Shown here: positions 33,880 through 46,500 of the stretch, one piece after another | Position numbering within the stretch: the first letter of the stretch is position 1 | How the letters are laid out: each line of letters begins with the position of its first letter | Source: Kitagawia praeruptora | Taxonomy: Eukaryota; Streptophyta; Magnoliopsida; Apiales; Apiaceae | Length of the DNA stretch: 64,000 bases | Direction: 5' to 3' | Assembly (NCBI GenBank): GCA_037693485.1 | Contig: CM075353.1 | Coordinates: 61,027,501-61,091,500 of the forward strand | Notes under the pieces: model-generated | Databases searched by the model: none | What the model was told of the DNA's origin: nothing | What the model saw: the letters and a program-made list of their open reading frames with translations, nothing else | Position numbers and translations under genes: made by a program

Positions 33880-35540
33880 AGCGTTCATATTGTCATTTTG
33901 GTGTTCATGTGTTTTGATATGAACAATAAACTAGCTAACTTTTGAAGCAATATAGGTTTTGATATGAAAATACAGAGAGTGAAAAATTAAAAAACATGAT
34001 TCTCAATTTATTTTCCAAGAAAAAAAAATGGTAAGGGTGAACCAATATAGGTTTATATTTACAAAGAATATTTTAGAAAATTTGTCTATTTTGAAAAATG
34101 CTTATATGAATACTATTAAGTGTCATTTTTAAGACATGATAAGATTTTCTTAATAACATTAAGATTCGATTAAGTGTTTTAAAAAAGTATATAATTGTTT
34201 TTTCATAAAAATATCTTAAAATAGTAAAACACTTACTAAAATCTTAAAATACTTTATAGAATCTTAAAATAAGGAGTTTTTTTCTATAAAATCTTATAAG
34301 GACAATGAATTTTTTCAATAAAATCTTAACATATACAAATTTTTACTTTTTTATCTAATTTTTTTTTTTGTGTTTGACTTAAATTCTCTTAAGTGTTTAA
34401 TTAAAAAATATGTTAATTATTCAAAATAATAACTTTCATAAATAAACAAAATTTTCGAATAGACAATATTCTTTGAAGTATTTTTTTAAAAAATTTTAAT
34501 CATAAAAAAACATTCATGTGTCATTTTTAAGATGGGAGAAGATTTTTTTAAGTGTTTCAACTTGAACACTAAAATTCTATTAAGTGTGGTGTTGTGTGAT
34601 GTTCTCTTAAGTGTTCAACTAATATCAATCACAATTAATATGTTGAAACCACTTAGTAGAAAAATTAAAATATTATTTCAAATAGAAATATTATAATGCT
34701 TTGAAAAAACCTCAAAAGTTTAAACCAAATTTTAATATAAATATCTAATGAAATAATATAATAATTTAAATTAAATAAAAAAACGCCTATTAGAACCTTG
34801 GTCGATTACAAAATATTTTTATACATTTAAAAAAAACTATGCATTTCTTTTAAAATTAAGTTACATATAAAAATATCATTTAATACACCAAGATTCTCTT
34901 ACGCGTTTCAAATCATTATATAGTTTATTTCCTTTTATTATCTCTTTAAGATTATGCAATATTATGCAATAAACTGATATATTGATTTGAAACGCATAAG
35001 AGAATCTAGGTTTTTCATTATAGTTATATATTATGCAATTTTTCTTAAAAATAAGTTACATATAAAAATACTATGTAATACATCAAAATTCGTGTTCCCA
35101 ATCAATAAAATCTAAATAAATCTAAAAAACACCTAAGAGAATCTTTGTGTATTACACAATATTTGCATATATTTATATTTTCAAAAGAAAATTTATACAT
35201 TTCTTTTAAAATTAAGTTACATGTAAAAATATTATAAAGTGCACCAAGGTTCTCTTACGTTTTTCCAATCAATATATCAATTAATTACTACCCTTTTGAG
35301 ATTCCTTTGAGAATTTCTTATGTGTTTCAAATCAATATATCAGTTTATTTACTTTTATTAAATTTTTGAGATTCTTTTTAGAATTATTTAAAATATCTAA
35401 GTGAATCTTTTTAGAAATTATTTTTGAGATTCTTTTTAGAATTAACAAAATATCTAAGAGAATCTTGGTATATTACATAATTTTTCTATATATTTTTTTA
35501 TTTAAAAGAAAATTTATGCATTTCTTTTAAAATTAAGTTA

Positions 35541-35805
35541 TACTCCCTCCGTCCCTTTTGATTCTTAACATTTCACTTTTTCAAAACTTTCTGGCACGCA
35601 TTTTAAGGTGCATTTTAAGGATAGTTAAATAACCTTTTTTTAAAATTTTCTTTTTCTGTATAAAAATTTAAACATTAAATTTTTATACAGAAAAAAAAAA
35701 TTTTAAAAAAAAGTTATTTAACTATCCTTAAAAAGCACCTTAAAATGCGTGCCAGAAAGTTTTGAAAAAGTGAAATGTTAAGAATCAAAAGGGACGGAGG
35801 GAGTA
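35541..35805. mobile_element. Stowaway MITE, 261 bp, TSD TA
   Basis: The element spans 35543-35803. It starts CTCCCTCCGTCCC and ends GGGACGGAGGGAG, flanked by TA. It is a nearly perfect hairpin along its whole length, which is typical of Stowaway (Tc1/mariner) MITEs. Confidence 0.95.
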
Positions 35806-35819
35806 TATAGAAATCTTAG

Positions 35820-38800
35820 GTAATACACCAAGATTTTTTTACGTGTTTCAAATCAATTTGTAAATTTTTTATTATATTTTCGAGATTCTTTTGAGAATTA
35901 TTTTAGAAAACTTGCTATAAAAAATTGAATTTTAATTCGAAAAATATTCTATAGATTTTCTTAAATGTTTGATATATTATTTATAGTGTTGTACTTGTAC
36001 ATAATTATATTCGAAACTTATTATAGATCAATAAAATATTTTTATAAAAAATTTATATTTAATAAATATTTATTTATAGTATCAGATAAATTATCATGTA
36101 CATGAATTATTTATAGTGTTGGATAAATTATCATGTAATATTAATATGTCAATAAAAACAATTAGTATAACACCTTGGATAAATTATCATGTAATATCAA
36201 AACTCTTTTACTTGTTTCAAATCAATATGTCAATTTTTTTTATTATCTTTTAGAAATTCTTTTTGAGTAATTAACAAATACCTAATAGAATCTTGGTATA
36301 TTACATAATTTTTTATATATTTATTTTTTTAAAAAAAATTATGCATTTCTTTTAAAATTAAGTTATATATAGAAATTTCGTCAAAAAAAGTTATATATAG
36401 AAATCTTAGGTAATACACCAAGATTCTTTTACGTGTTTCAAATCAATATGTCATTGTTTTATTATATTTTCGATATTCTTTTGAGAATTATTTTATTTAT
36501 AGTATCAGATAAATTATCATGTACATGAATTATTTATAGTGTTGAATAAATTATCATGTAATATCAATATGTCAATAAAAACAATTAGTATACCTAAGAT
36601 TCTACAAGGTCTTTTAATACTTATTTGGCAACAATTTTATTTTGTAATTTTTGACAATTTGTTTACATATATACTTATCTTCAATTATTTTTTAAAAAAT
36701 AGTTTGACTATGTATCATGTTTAAAAATTATATAAAAAAGTTATTAAATTATAAATAAAAAATAAATAAAAATCTTACACTCCAGATTCTACGTACTACT
36801 GTCTTGATATTTTACAATTTTGTTAAGTATTTTTTAAAATTCTAATTTGTAATGTTAAAATTCTATCAAGTTATATGTAGAAACGTTAATGCACCAAGAT
36901 TCTTTTACGTGTTTCAAATAAATATGTCAATTTTTTTGTTATCTTTTAGAAATTCTTTTTAAGTAATTAAAAAATTCTTAAGAGAATCTTGGTATATTAC
37001 ATAATTTTTCTATATATTTATTTTTTACAAGAAAAATTATGTATTTCTCTTAAAATTAAGTTATATATAGAAATATTAGGTAATACACCAAGATTCTTTT
37101 ACGTGTTTCAAATCAATATGTCAATTTTTTTTATTATATTCCCGAGATTCTTTTGAAAATTATTTTAGAAAACTTGCTATAAAAAATTGAATTTTAATTC
37201 GAAAAAATATTCTATAGATTTTTAAAATGTTTGATAAATTATTTATAGTGTTGTATTTGTACATGACTATATTCGAAACTTAATTTAGATCAATAAAATA
37301 TTTTTATAAAAAATTTATATTTTAAGAAATATTTATTTATAGTATTGGATAAATTATCATGTACATGAATTATTTATATTGTTGGATAAATAATCATGTA
37401 ATATCAATATGTCAATAAAAACAATTAGTATAACAACTTAGATTCTACTAGGTCTTCTAATACTTATTTGGAAACATTTTTTTTTAATTTTTAACAATTT
37501 GTTTACATATTTACTTATCGTCAATTATTTTTTAAAAAATATTTTGACTGCCTATCATGTAACAAAATTAAAAAAAAAAGATATTAAATTATTAAAAAAA
37601 ATTACACTACTAGGTGTCTTGATAGTAGTTTTTAAAATATTCTATTTTGTAATGTTAAAATTCTATCAAAGTATATGTAGAAACATTAGGTAATGCACCA
37701 AGATTCTTTTACGTGTTTCAAATAAATATGTCAATTTTTTTATTATCTTTTAAAAATTCTTTTTGAGTAATTAACAAAATATCTAAGAGAATCTTTGTAT
37801 ATTACATAATTTTTCTATATATTTATTTTTTCAAAAGAAAAATTATGCATTTCTTTTAAAATTAAGTTATATATAGAACTTTTAGGTAATACACCAAGAT
37901 TCATTTACGTATTTCAAATCAATATGTCAATTTTTTATTATATTTTCGAGATTCTTTTGAGAATTATTTTAGAAAACTTCCTACAAAAAATTGAATTTTA
38001 ATTCGAAAAATTATTTTACAAATTTTATTAAATGTTTGATAAATTATTTATAGTGTTGTATTTGTACATAACTATATTTGAAACTTATTATTGATCAATA
38101 AAATATTTTTATAAAAAATTATATTTTTAAGAAATATTTATTTATAGTATTGGATAAATTATCATGTACATGATTTGTTTATAGTGTTGGTCTGTTGGAT
38201 AAATTATCATGTAATATCATTTTTCAATAAAAAAAATTAGTATAACACCTTAGATTCTACTCTTTTGGTATTTATTTGGAAACAATTTCATTTTGTAATT
38301 TTTGACAATTTGTTTATATATTTACTCATCCTCAATTATTTTTTTAAAAATATTTTGAGTACGTATCATGTTAAAATTTTTTAAAAAGAAGTTATTAAAT
38401 TATAAAAATAATTACAAAATCTTACACTCCAGATTCTACTAGGTGTCTTGATATTTTACAATTTTGTTAAGTATTTTTTAAAATTCTATTAAGTAATGTT
38501 AAAATTCTATCAAGTTATATGTAGAAAGGTTAGGTAATACACCAAGATTCTTTTACGTGTTTCAAATCAATATGTCAATTTTTTTTATTATATTTTAGAA
38601 ATTCTTTCAGAGTAATTATCAAAATTCCTAACAGAATCTTGGTGTATTACATAATTTTTCTATATATTTAATTTTTTAAAAGAAAAATTATACATTTTTT
38701 TTAAAATTGAATTATATATAGAAATCTTAGGTAATACACCAAGATTCTTTTACGTGTTTCAAATCAAAATGTCAATTTTTTTATTATATTTTTGAGATTC

Positions 38801-38870
38801 TACTCGGTTTTTCGAGATTCTACTTGATTATACGAGTGAATATATATCTTTACAATTTAATATGATGGAG
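35820..38870 (+). repeat. Satellite-like tandem array, units about 590-845 bp
   Basis: Units begin near 35820, 36410, 37081, 37886 and 38731, each at TAATACACCAAGATTC, and the last is truncated. Shorter units lack internal segments. From the third unit on, a second copy of the opening motif lies about 195 bp before the next unit (36890, 37690, 38535). Each unit also holds the inverse motif (GAATCTTGGTATATTAC), making local inverted repeats. Degenerate relatives extend left to about 34100. The array is AT-rich and non-coding. Confidence 0.82.
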
Positions 38871-40540
38871 TATATGATTATATTTGGTTCCTTTCATACA
38901 AAAATGTATTGTAAAGATTTTTGATGATATGCTTTGATTTGTTTCCTTTTGAAAATTAGAAAGAGGTTGTAATATAAATCATTGATTAATTCCTAATAAA
39001 TAGGTTTTCAAATCTATTATTAAATTAAAACTATTATTAAGTTTCATGTAAAAATATTATTAAATTTATTTTCTACCTTTTTGGATATTTTAAAAATCAA
39101 TTTTTAAGGTTTCAATCTCAAATTTCATTAAGTGTTTTTTCATTAACATATAAGTTATTTAATTTAATCCTAGATTCTGTTAAGTGATTTAAAAGATTTC
39201 ATTACGTAAGATTTTGGTTAATTGATGCATCAAAATCTGTCTACACTTAATTTTCTTATTTTTGGATCTTTTATGGGTGTAATGATTTTTGGCTTTCTGC
39301 CTAACATGTCAAAACAAATATATTGGTTCTGGGAAGGAAACCAAATTTGCAGGAGATTTGAATGAATATCTAAAAGAACAATCAGGAACACTTAAAAAAA
39401 CACTATGAACATGATCACATGTTCATGATCTTAATTACATATATTGAAAAAAACAAGAACCAACAATGGTACTAACACATTAGAATCAAACATCTAACTT
39501 ATGTCTTCTTCTTCTTCCGTATGGTATCAAGATAACTATTGTGTACAGTTTCGTGAATCACAAAACCAAGCGCTTCGCAACCTTTTATGCCTTCTCCTAA
39601 ATCCAACTTTCTTCACAACTTTTTCGTGAACCATGTATTGCTCGATCCCCATTCTACAATAATGGAGAAATAAAAATCAACACCAATCCTCAATATGGGG
39701 ACAGACTGTTGAATATTAAAATTTCATTAAGATTCCATTAGGCCATGTCGTACATTACATCTGATACATGACCAGCAAAGAAGTGAGAGGCCAAAACCTA
39801 AAACAACACCGGTGACTAGCAATTAACAAACTAGAACAACACTAAACAAACAAGAGCAAAAGATAGTTAAGATAACAATCATGAAACTTTCATTAAACAT
39901 TTTTAAAAACACTTCAGAACACCTTCAATAACGTTTTAAGAACACTTCATTGAACACCTTCAATGTCATCTCCAAAACATCTGTAAGTAATATTTCTTGG
40001 ACTCTTACATCTTTGCAAACGAAATTGCAGGTATACGATTCGTTTTTGTCTAATTTTTGTGTTCCATTGACAATCTGAAACCTAGTGTTCTGTGATGAAA
40101 AAAAAGAAAATGACAAGACGACTTACTTGTAGAACTGATAATGTAATGTTGTCATGTCAAATTAAATGAAATACAGGCAATCAACATAGCTGATAAACAC
40201 GACTTAGTTGTAAAACTGATAATGTAATGTTGTCACGTCAAATTAAATGAAATAAAGCAATCAACATAACTGGTAAACATGTGTATGGAATGTACAGCGC
40301 TCATCGTGCACAAGATCTCTGCAAAATCTTTACAAACATGGAAATGATTCTGTATAATACGTAAATGTACTTATTATGTTTATGTATTTTCAGTTTCAAA
40401 ATACTACCCTTTTAATTAGAAATAAGTAAATTAGTATCTAATATGTATATAATCTAGGCCATAGGATGAAAAGGAAATCAATGGTAAATAATAGGGTCTT
40501 CTGGTTCTCTTGCTAATGAGGGTTCTCTTTTGAACCTCCT
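38871..40540. other. Right arm of the (TA)n-bordered element, no gene recognised
   Basis: AT-rich, with only short ORFs. A minus-strand frame near 39500-39660 reads MGIEQYMVHEKVVKKV and then stops. It is not recognised. Confidence 0.4.
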
Positions 40541-40760
40541 CCTATATATATATATATAATTATATAGTATATTAAGTATTGGGGTGTTGTGCGGTTTGAA
40601 CCGCATTTCAGAAAATTAAAATCGCAACTCGCACCACACCACGCGGTTTGTCAAAATTTAAAATCACAACCGCACCACAGAAAACAAAAGACGCGTGGTG
40701 TGGTGCGGATCGAGCGATTTTTGCAATTTGGTGCGGTTTATGATCAACCCTATTTATTAG

Positions 40761-42289
40761 AATATTATAAAGTATAATTATTAGTTTAATATAAAATACT
40801 AATTATCCATATAGAAGTACAATTATTTCAAGGTATAGTGATGAAATAAAATTATTTATATAGTCCATTTCTAATCCTTATTCAAAATCACTACAATTCT
40901 TTTGGACAATAGTATATAAACCATTTTAATTTTTCGATAAATTCGTAATCATTGATCGTGAGAATCATGATAAGATACGGAAGTATATAAAATTTTCAAT
41001 TAACATCTACAATTTAAATACAAGTAATGTTATATAATTTACTTTTACACATGAACAAATTACATATTAGGGTGTGACCAACTCGATTAAATTGAATCAA
41101 TCCAACCCTTTTCTTTACTTACTATATCAATGAAAAAATTATATATACGTTCACTATTTCATTATATTATGTTGGAACAAATTAATATTATAATTAAACA
41201 CATTCTTATACTATTATTAATCAATTAATCACGCATGTATGTTATGAGACGGACGGCGGCTTTTAATAACGTTTATTTAATATTTATAAATTTTTATTAT
41301 AAAAATTATGTTGACATTGTAATTTGGTATGAAAAAAATAAGAGGCCTTTATGGAGTTGATGAAGTTGATAATATGTTAGAGGATCTTCATTTTGTTTAA
41401 ATAATTAATTTTAAACGACTTAGTGTTTATTCAGAATCCAATAATTTTTAAATTCATTTTTGTTGGAGATAGAAAATAATTACATGTACATATTTATTAT
41501 AAAATTTAATATAATAATATTAAAATATGTGAGTACCATTTTGAACATGTATCCATGAATTTAAATTTAATATTACATACAAAAAGGTTCTTACAAATGA
41601 TTAAAAAAATTAATCAAATGAATAGATACAGGTGTCGGATCACTCCAAAAAATATGAAACATGACTTACAGAATGCATTTGAATTCTGTTCTGTTTGTCA
41701 TACAACCAAATTTATCGACAAGTTAAGTCAATCATCACACATTCTGCATTTCTGCTTCTTTTTTTCATCATACAAACAAATTTATCAACAAACTAAACAA
41801 TCACGTCTTTCATAATGCCACTGACAACAAAAATAATTCAAAAATATTACTTTTAATTATCCACCGTCAAACTTTACAAATATTTATCAATATTGGATTT
41901 CAAAAACATTTTTTTATGCAATAAAATAGATGTCATTAATATTTTCGAAAATATTAATATTAACACTTAAGAGTTTAATTGAAACACGTTTTCTTTCTAC
42001 TAATTATTTTCTCTATAATTCTTAAACATTCAAATTTAATTACATTTTACACAAATTTTAATTTATTATATCAAATTTCAAATAATAAAATTCAACAAAT
42101 AATAATGTTATATATACAATTTTTAAAAATATTTTTATGCGGCGCGTAGTCACCTTTGTTAGCTGGTTTAAATAGAAATAGAAAAGATGAAAGAGGATGA
42201 AGAAGGGCGTGGAATACATATATTACATTATTACATAACAAAAAGACAAAACAGTGGAGTGGACAAAGCAGTGGAAAGGCGAATATCTT
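40761..42289. other. AT-rich region upstream of the kinase gene
   Basis: No TSD-bounded element or gene was found. A perfect 24-bp palindrome around TTTTCGAAAA lies at 41935-41958. The kinase promoter should lie at the right end. Confidence 0.5.
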
Positions 42290-42339
42290 TTGTTTGAACA
42301 CCCACCCGCTCACTATCAACTGCCTCAATTTCAACTTCA

Positions 42340-42365
42340 TCTCTCTCTCTCTCTCTCTCTCTCTC
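42340..42365 (+). repeat. (CT)n microsatellite in the kinase leader
   Basis: Thirteen CT units. Y-patch/CT runs are frequent at plant core promoters and leaders. Confidence 0.95.
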
Positions 42366-43451
42366 CCGATTGCTGTTTCGCTATTAGCCGGCTTTTCAGT
42401 AAGTGTTAATTCTCTCCCACTTTATTGTTTTCTCATTTCAAATTTAATCTCACTACTATCTATTTATGTTTTTAAATTCTCGTGAATTTGTTGGATCTTG
42501 CAATTTTCATGGAATTTAATAAGATAGTCACACACTGTAACTGATTTAGTATCGTTAGTTAGGACTGGTTTTGTTACTAGAGATTTTTAAGTAGACTAGA
42601 TGCGGCGTAGGTACGAATCCCTAATTGTTCCTCACTGGAGTCTTACGTTAAATAGCGGTGATGTTAACTTCGCTGATGAAATTTTTAGCTATATTTGAAA
42701 ATGTTATTATGAGAAATTGTAGAGATTGATTTCGTGTCTGTAGAGTTAGCTTGCGGAGAGCTGATTATTAATTGTAATTGTTTAAGTAAAGTCGAAAGGT
42801 TTTTGGTTAAAGATACTTCAGTCTGAAACATATACAGGGGTGTTTGCCTAAACTTATTTCAGGAAAAAGAGTATTTATCCGAAAACGTACATAAATACAT
42901 ACTTTTTCTAGAAAACAACTAGTACTTAATTTTTTGAAATGAGCTTAGCCAAAACCTTCATAGTTTTGTGATAAATTCTTTGATTGCCAAGTAATTTATT
43001 TAGGAAAAGTATGTACATGTCTTACTCCATCCATATTAACATTGAGACTTTAGTTGAACCTCACTAACTGTTTCCCTCACACATTTTCATAGACATATAT
43101 ACAACATATGCAAATGTGCACATATACATATAACCACCTGTCGAAAAACGCAAACATAACAAACAAGATAAAGTTCCTTAATAGATGAGTAAGTGAAGTA
43201 TGGAATTTCCATTCAAAGAAGTTATTTTCGTCTTCACTGTTCTTAAACTCTGTTATGTTTGTGGTTTTATTATGTAATCCGGCACTTGTAATTTGAAAAA
43301 GTGCAGGATCACTAGCTATTCTCAAAGACTTCTGTGCCTGATTGCCAGCATCAACAATCTAGTTGTCTCAACTAGTTTTAGTTGAATTTGGGTCTGAGTT
43401 GCCAAGTCTCGTCGAAAGCTCAAATCTTCTTTTGTGTAATCTCTAGTAGCC

Positions 43452-43572
43452 ATGCTCACTACTTGAGGCCACAGTTTATGGATTGATACTTTCAGAAATG
43501 TGTTCCATGTAACAAGCATACCTTTTTCATGGTCTTACGAGCTTGACATTTACCCCGACTGCAATGGTCTGA
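43452..43572 (+). promoter_or_regulatory. Five minimal upstream ORFs before the kinase start
   Basis: ATG...stop pairs at 43452-43466, 43478-43486, 43498-43512, 43529-43546 and 43564-43572, of 3 to 6 codons including stop. All end before the main ATG at 43599. If the leader exon is right, they should lower translation of the kinase. Confidence 0.5.
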
Positions 43573-43598
43573 ATAATCAGTAAATTGATAGTTGTGTG

Positions 43599-46500
43599 AT
43601 GGAAAATTCAAAAAACTACAATCGTGTGGCACTCACTAATATAGCTCCAGATAATGTAGAATTTGGACATGCCTCTCAAGGGTACATGGTGGATCCTATG
43701 GGTCGTATAAATACCAATGTGAGGCCTTCAGAGTTTAATTTTGCTGAAGCTAAACCTGTACTTAATTACTCTATACAGACAGGTGAGGAGTTTGCCCTTG
43801 AATTTATGCGTGATCGGGTGAATCCGAGGAAGCCATTTGATCCATTTGCTGCTAGTGATCCTAGTTTTACAACAGGTTACTTAGAGTTAAAGGGCGTTAT
43901 AGGGATCAGTCATACCGGCTCTGAAAGTAGTTCAGATATCTCTATGCTTACTGTTGTAGAGAAGGAGCCAAAAGAATTTGAGAGAAAGAACTCTTTGTTC
44001 GAAGAAAAAAGCAACTCATCAGTACAACATAATTCATCAGTTTATAATAGTAACCGGACTATAGTTCATGAGTATTCTTCTTCCAGTGCATCTGATGGCT
44101 CATCAAGAAAAATTAAAGTTCTCTGCAGCTTTGGCGGTAAAATTCTTCCACGGCCTCGTGATGGAAAACTCAGATACGTTGGAGGAGAAACACGCATTAT
44201 TAGAATAAAGACAGACATTTCTTGGCAAGAGATATGGAAAAAAACTACAACGATTTATATTTATACACATACAATTAAGTATCAGCTTCCAGGAGAGGAT
44301 CTTGATGCTTTAGTTTCGGTTTCTTCTGACGAGGACTTACAGAATATGATGGAGGAGTGCAACGTACTAGAAGATGGAGACGGATCAAAAAAACTTAGGA
44401 TGTTTTTATTCTCTGTAAATGATCTAGATGATGCTGATTATGGTTTGGCCAGATCTGGTGGGGATTCTGAAGTTCAGTATGTAGTTGCTGTCAATGGAAT
44501 GGACATGGGACTAGGAAGGGACACAAGTAGAGTTGCCAGTGTTAGTGCTGCTTCATCAATGAATCAATATTCTCAACTAATTCTTCCTACATCTTCCGAT
44601 GCTCAGGAAACCCATTTACAATCTCATTCTCATTCTCATCAAGGTCAGGTGCATCATGAAGAAGCTCAAAGTTGCTTGGCCTCTGGCTCTGAACCCCACA
44701 CTTCTAATTCTTCACCTGTACAGGATAGTACTCTTCCACTGCCTTATCCTGCACTTGTGACTCAAGAAGGAAGTTTTTCGGAGGATCAGCCATCTGGTGC
44801 TTTAGGTTTGCAGGATACTCATAAGCAAGCAGTAAAGGCGAATATGCATGGTGATAATTCAAGTAAACAAGACATCGAACATGAATTTATTCAGTCTGTG
44901 GAAAAAGATGTTGATCACTTTCCCGTTGAAGAGGTAACAGCAGTCATACCAACACCAGAGAGAAAATCTCTTTTAATGCCTTTAAAGAATGAAGGCCACC
45001 TTGAGTCTTTGCCAGTCTCTTCACCTCTTGATGTGATTAATCCCACACGAGATTCTACGTCAAATGACAATGAGTTGTTGACATCTAGTAGTGCCATTGC
45101 TACTGAAAATGCCAATTCACAGACTGATCTGATTGATTTAAGCTATCTTGAGCCTCCTCTACCTGCTCAGAGTCTCTTTTGCTCTGAGCGATATCCACGA
45201 GAGCAAGCGGAGTTATTAAACCGATTAACCAGATCAGATGATCTTGGTTCTCAGTTCCTTGTTACTCATACTCGTTCTGATATTGCACAGCAGGATCCTA
45301 TGGAAGGATTTGGCGAAAATTTGCAGAATGTTGAACTGTCCCCTAAGATTGACCATTGTGACTCAAGTGAAAAGTTTGACAATCCTAGAACTTCTGAAGA
45401 TGGAGCTGAAAATTTCCAGAACAATAATGAGGCAACAAAGGCCCATTTAACTGACAAAGAGAATGGAACAGATAATCAGGTTTCTAAGCCTGGTGACAAA
45501 ACAACCTCTATGAATGTTAACACGAATAGTTCTTCGGCTGATGAAACTGCAGGAGCTAACCACCAAGATGATCCTGCATCTAGTCTTCCAGACTATCCCT
45601 GGGATGACAGGTTTGAAAGCGAAATTTCTGCTAATTACGGTAAGGGGAACTCTCAATCTACTGCTGTGACAGGTATCTCACCTAGAAACGTTTCATGGGT
45701 TGAATCTTCTGTTAGTGTTTCCAGACCAGAGCGAGGAGACATATCTATTGATATAAATGATCGATTTCCCCATGATTTCCTTTCTGATATATTCTCAAGA
45801 GCTGTCAGTTCTGAGAATTCTTCTGGTATTACACTGCAGAAAGATGGGGCTTTGAGCATGAACATAGCCAACCATGAGCCTAAACACTGGTCTTTTTTTC
45901 AGAAATTGGCACATGGTGAATTTGCTCAAAAAGATGTTTCTCTCATTGACCAAGATCAGCTTGATTTTTCAACTAGACTTCCAAAAGTGGAAGAAGATGC
46001 TTCAGAAGTTTATAAACTTACTCCACTAATAGATTCCCAAAATAATTTTGGTGGTCAGAAAGAACTGTCTGGTGTAAGTGAAGTTTCCACTACAGTTTTG
46101 CATTCTGATTGTAATCCTTCTCTGGTGGAAGGCAGCGATACGAGGCATTTAGATGAATCGTCTGAGATCATAAGAATACCAGAATCTGAGTACGAGGTAC
46201 ATATTCGGGTAGTAATAGATTAGTGTATCTTTTTCCTGGATATATGCGTTCTAAGAAGCCAGTTTTTAAAGCTTTGTTTCTCGCAGGATGGAATTAGGAG
46301 CTTACCTCCACTGGATCTTGCTTTTGCCGAATTTGATATCAGTTCTTTGCAGGTAGGGTCTGTTTTTTCTAGCAATATGTGCCTGAGAATGGTTACCCGA
46401 ACTTTTTTTTTGAGTGTACGTATGACTTAATTTTTCTAATCAGAAAAAGAACATGCTATGTCAGATGCATCTCAATAGTATCCGACAACTAGGAAATACT

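Larger units (their letters stand above)
32041..40559. mobile_element. (TA)n-bordered large element, about 8.5 kb
   Basis: The element proper is 32060-40543, between (AT)n at 32041-32059 and (TA)n at 40544-40559. Its ends are inverted: left GGGTAAGGTTCTAGGGAGAA, and right, read inward on the minus strand, AGGAGGAGGTTCAAAAGAGA. A shared AAGAGAACCA follows about 40 bp in. The inside has small ORF fragments (32576-32761, 33252-33461), a tandem duplication, a satellite-like array and a Stowaway MITE. No transposase is recognised. Rice Micron elements also insert in TA repeats, but the superfamily here is unassigned. Confidence 0.6.
31704..40760. mobile_element. hAT-type element with a large nested element, TSD TTTATTAG
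   Basis: The element spans 31712-40752. The ends TAGGGGTGATC and GATCAACCCTA are imperfect inverted repeats, flanked by TTTATTAG (31704-31711 and 40753-40760). Arms hold GTGCGGTT and AACCGCAC repeats. Arm length without the insert is only about 560 bp, so the original was a MITE. The insert is the (TA)n-bordered element at 32060-40543. Confidence 0.87.
42290..43598 (+). promoter_or_regulatory. Inferred 5' UTR of the kinase gene, with an intron
   Basis: A CT-rich leader ends at TTTTCA|GTAAGT (42398/42399), and an acceptor-like GTGCAG lies at 43301-43306. Leader exons would be about 42290-42398 and 43307-43598. The second holds five very short upstream ORFs. The transcription start is a guess from the CT-rich leader. 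Confidence 0.45.

Noticed and set aside
35820..38870. CRISPR-like array
   Set aside because: The repeats are 0.6-0.8 kb long without short unique spacers, in a plant transposon context.
43596..43598. Kinase start three bases earlier (MMEN)
   Set aside because: That codon is GTG; the first in-frame ATG is 43599.
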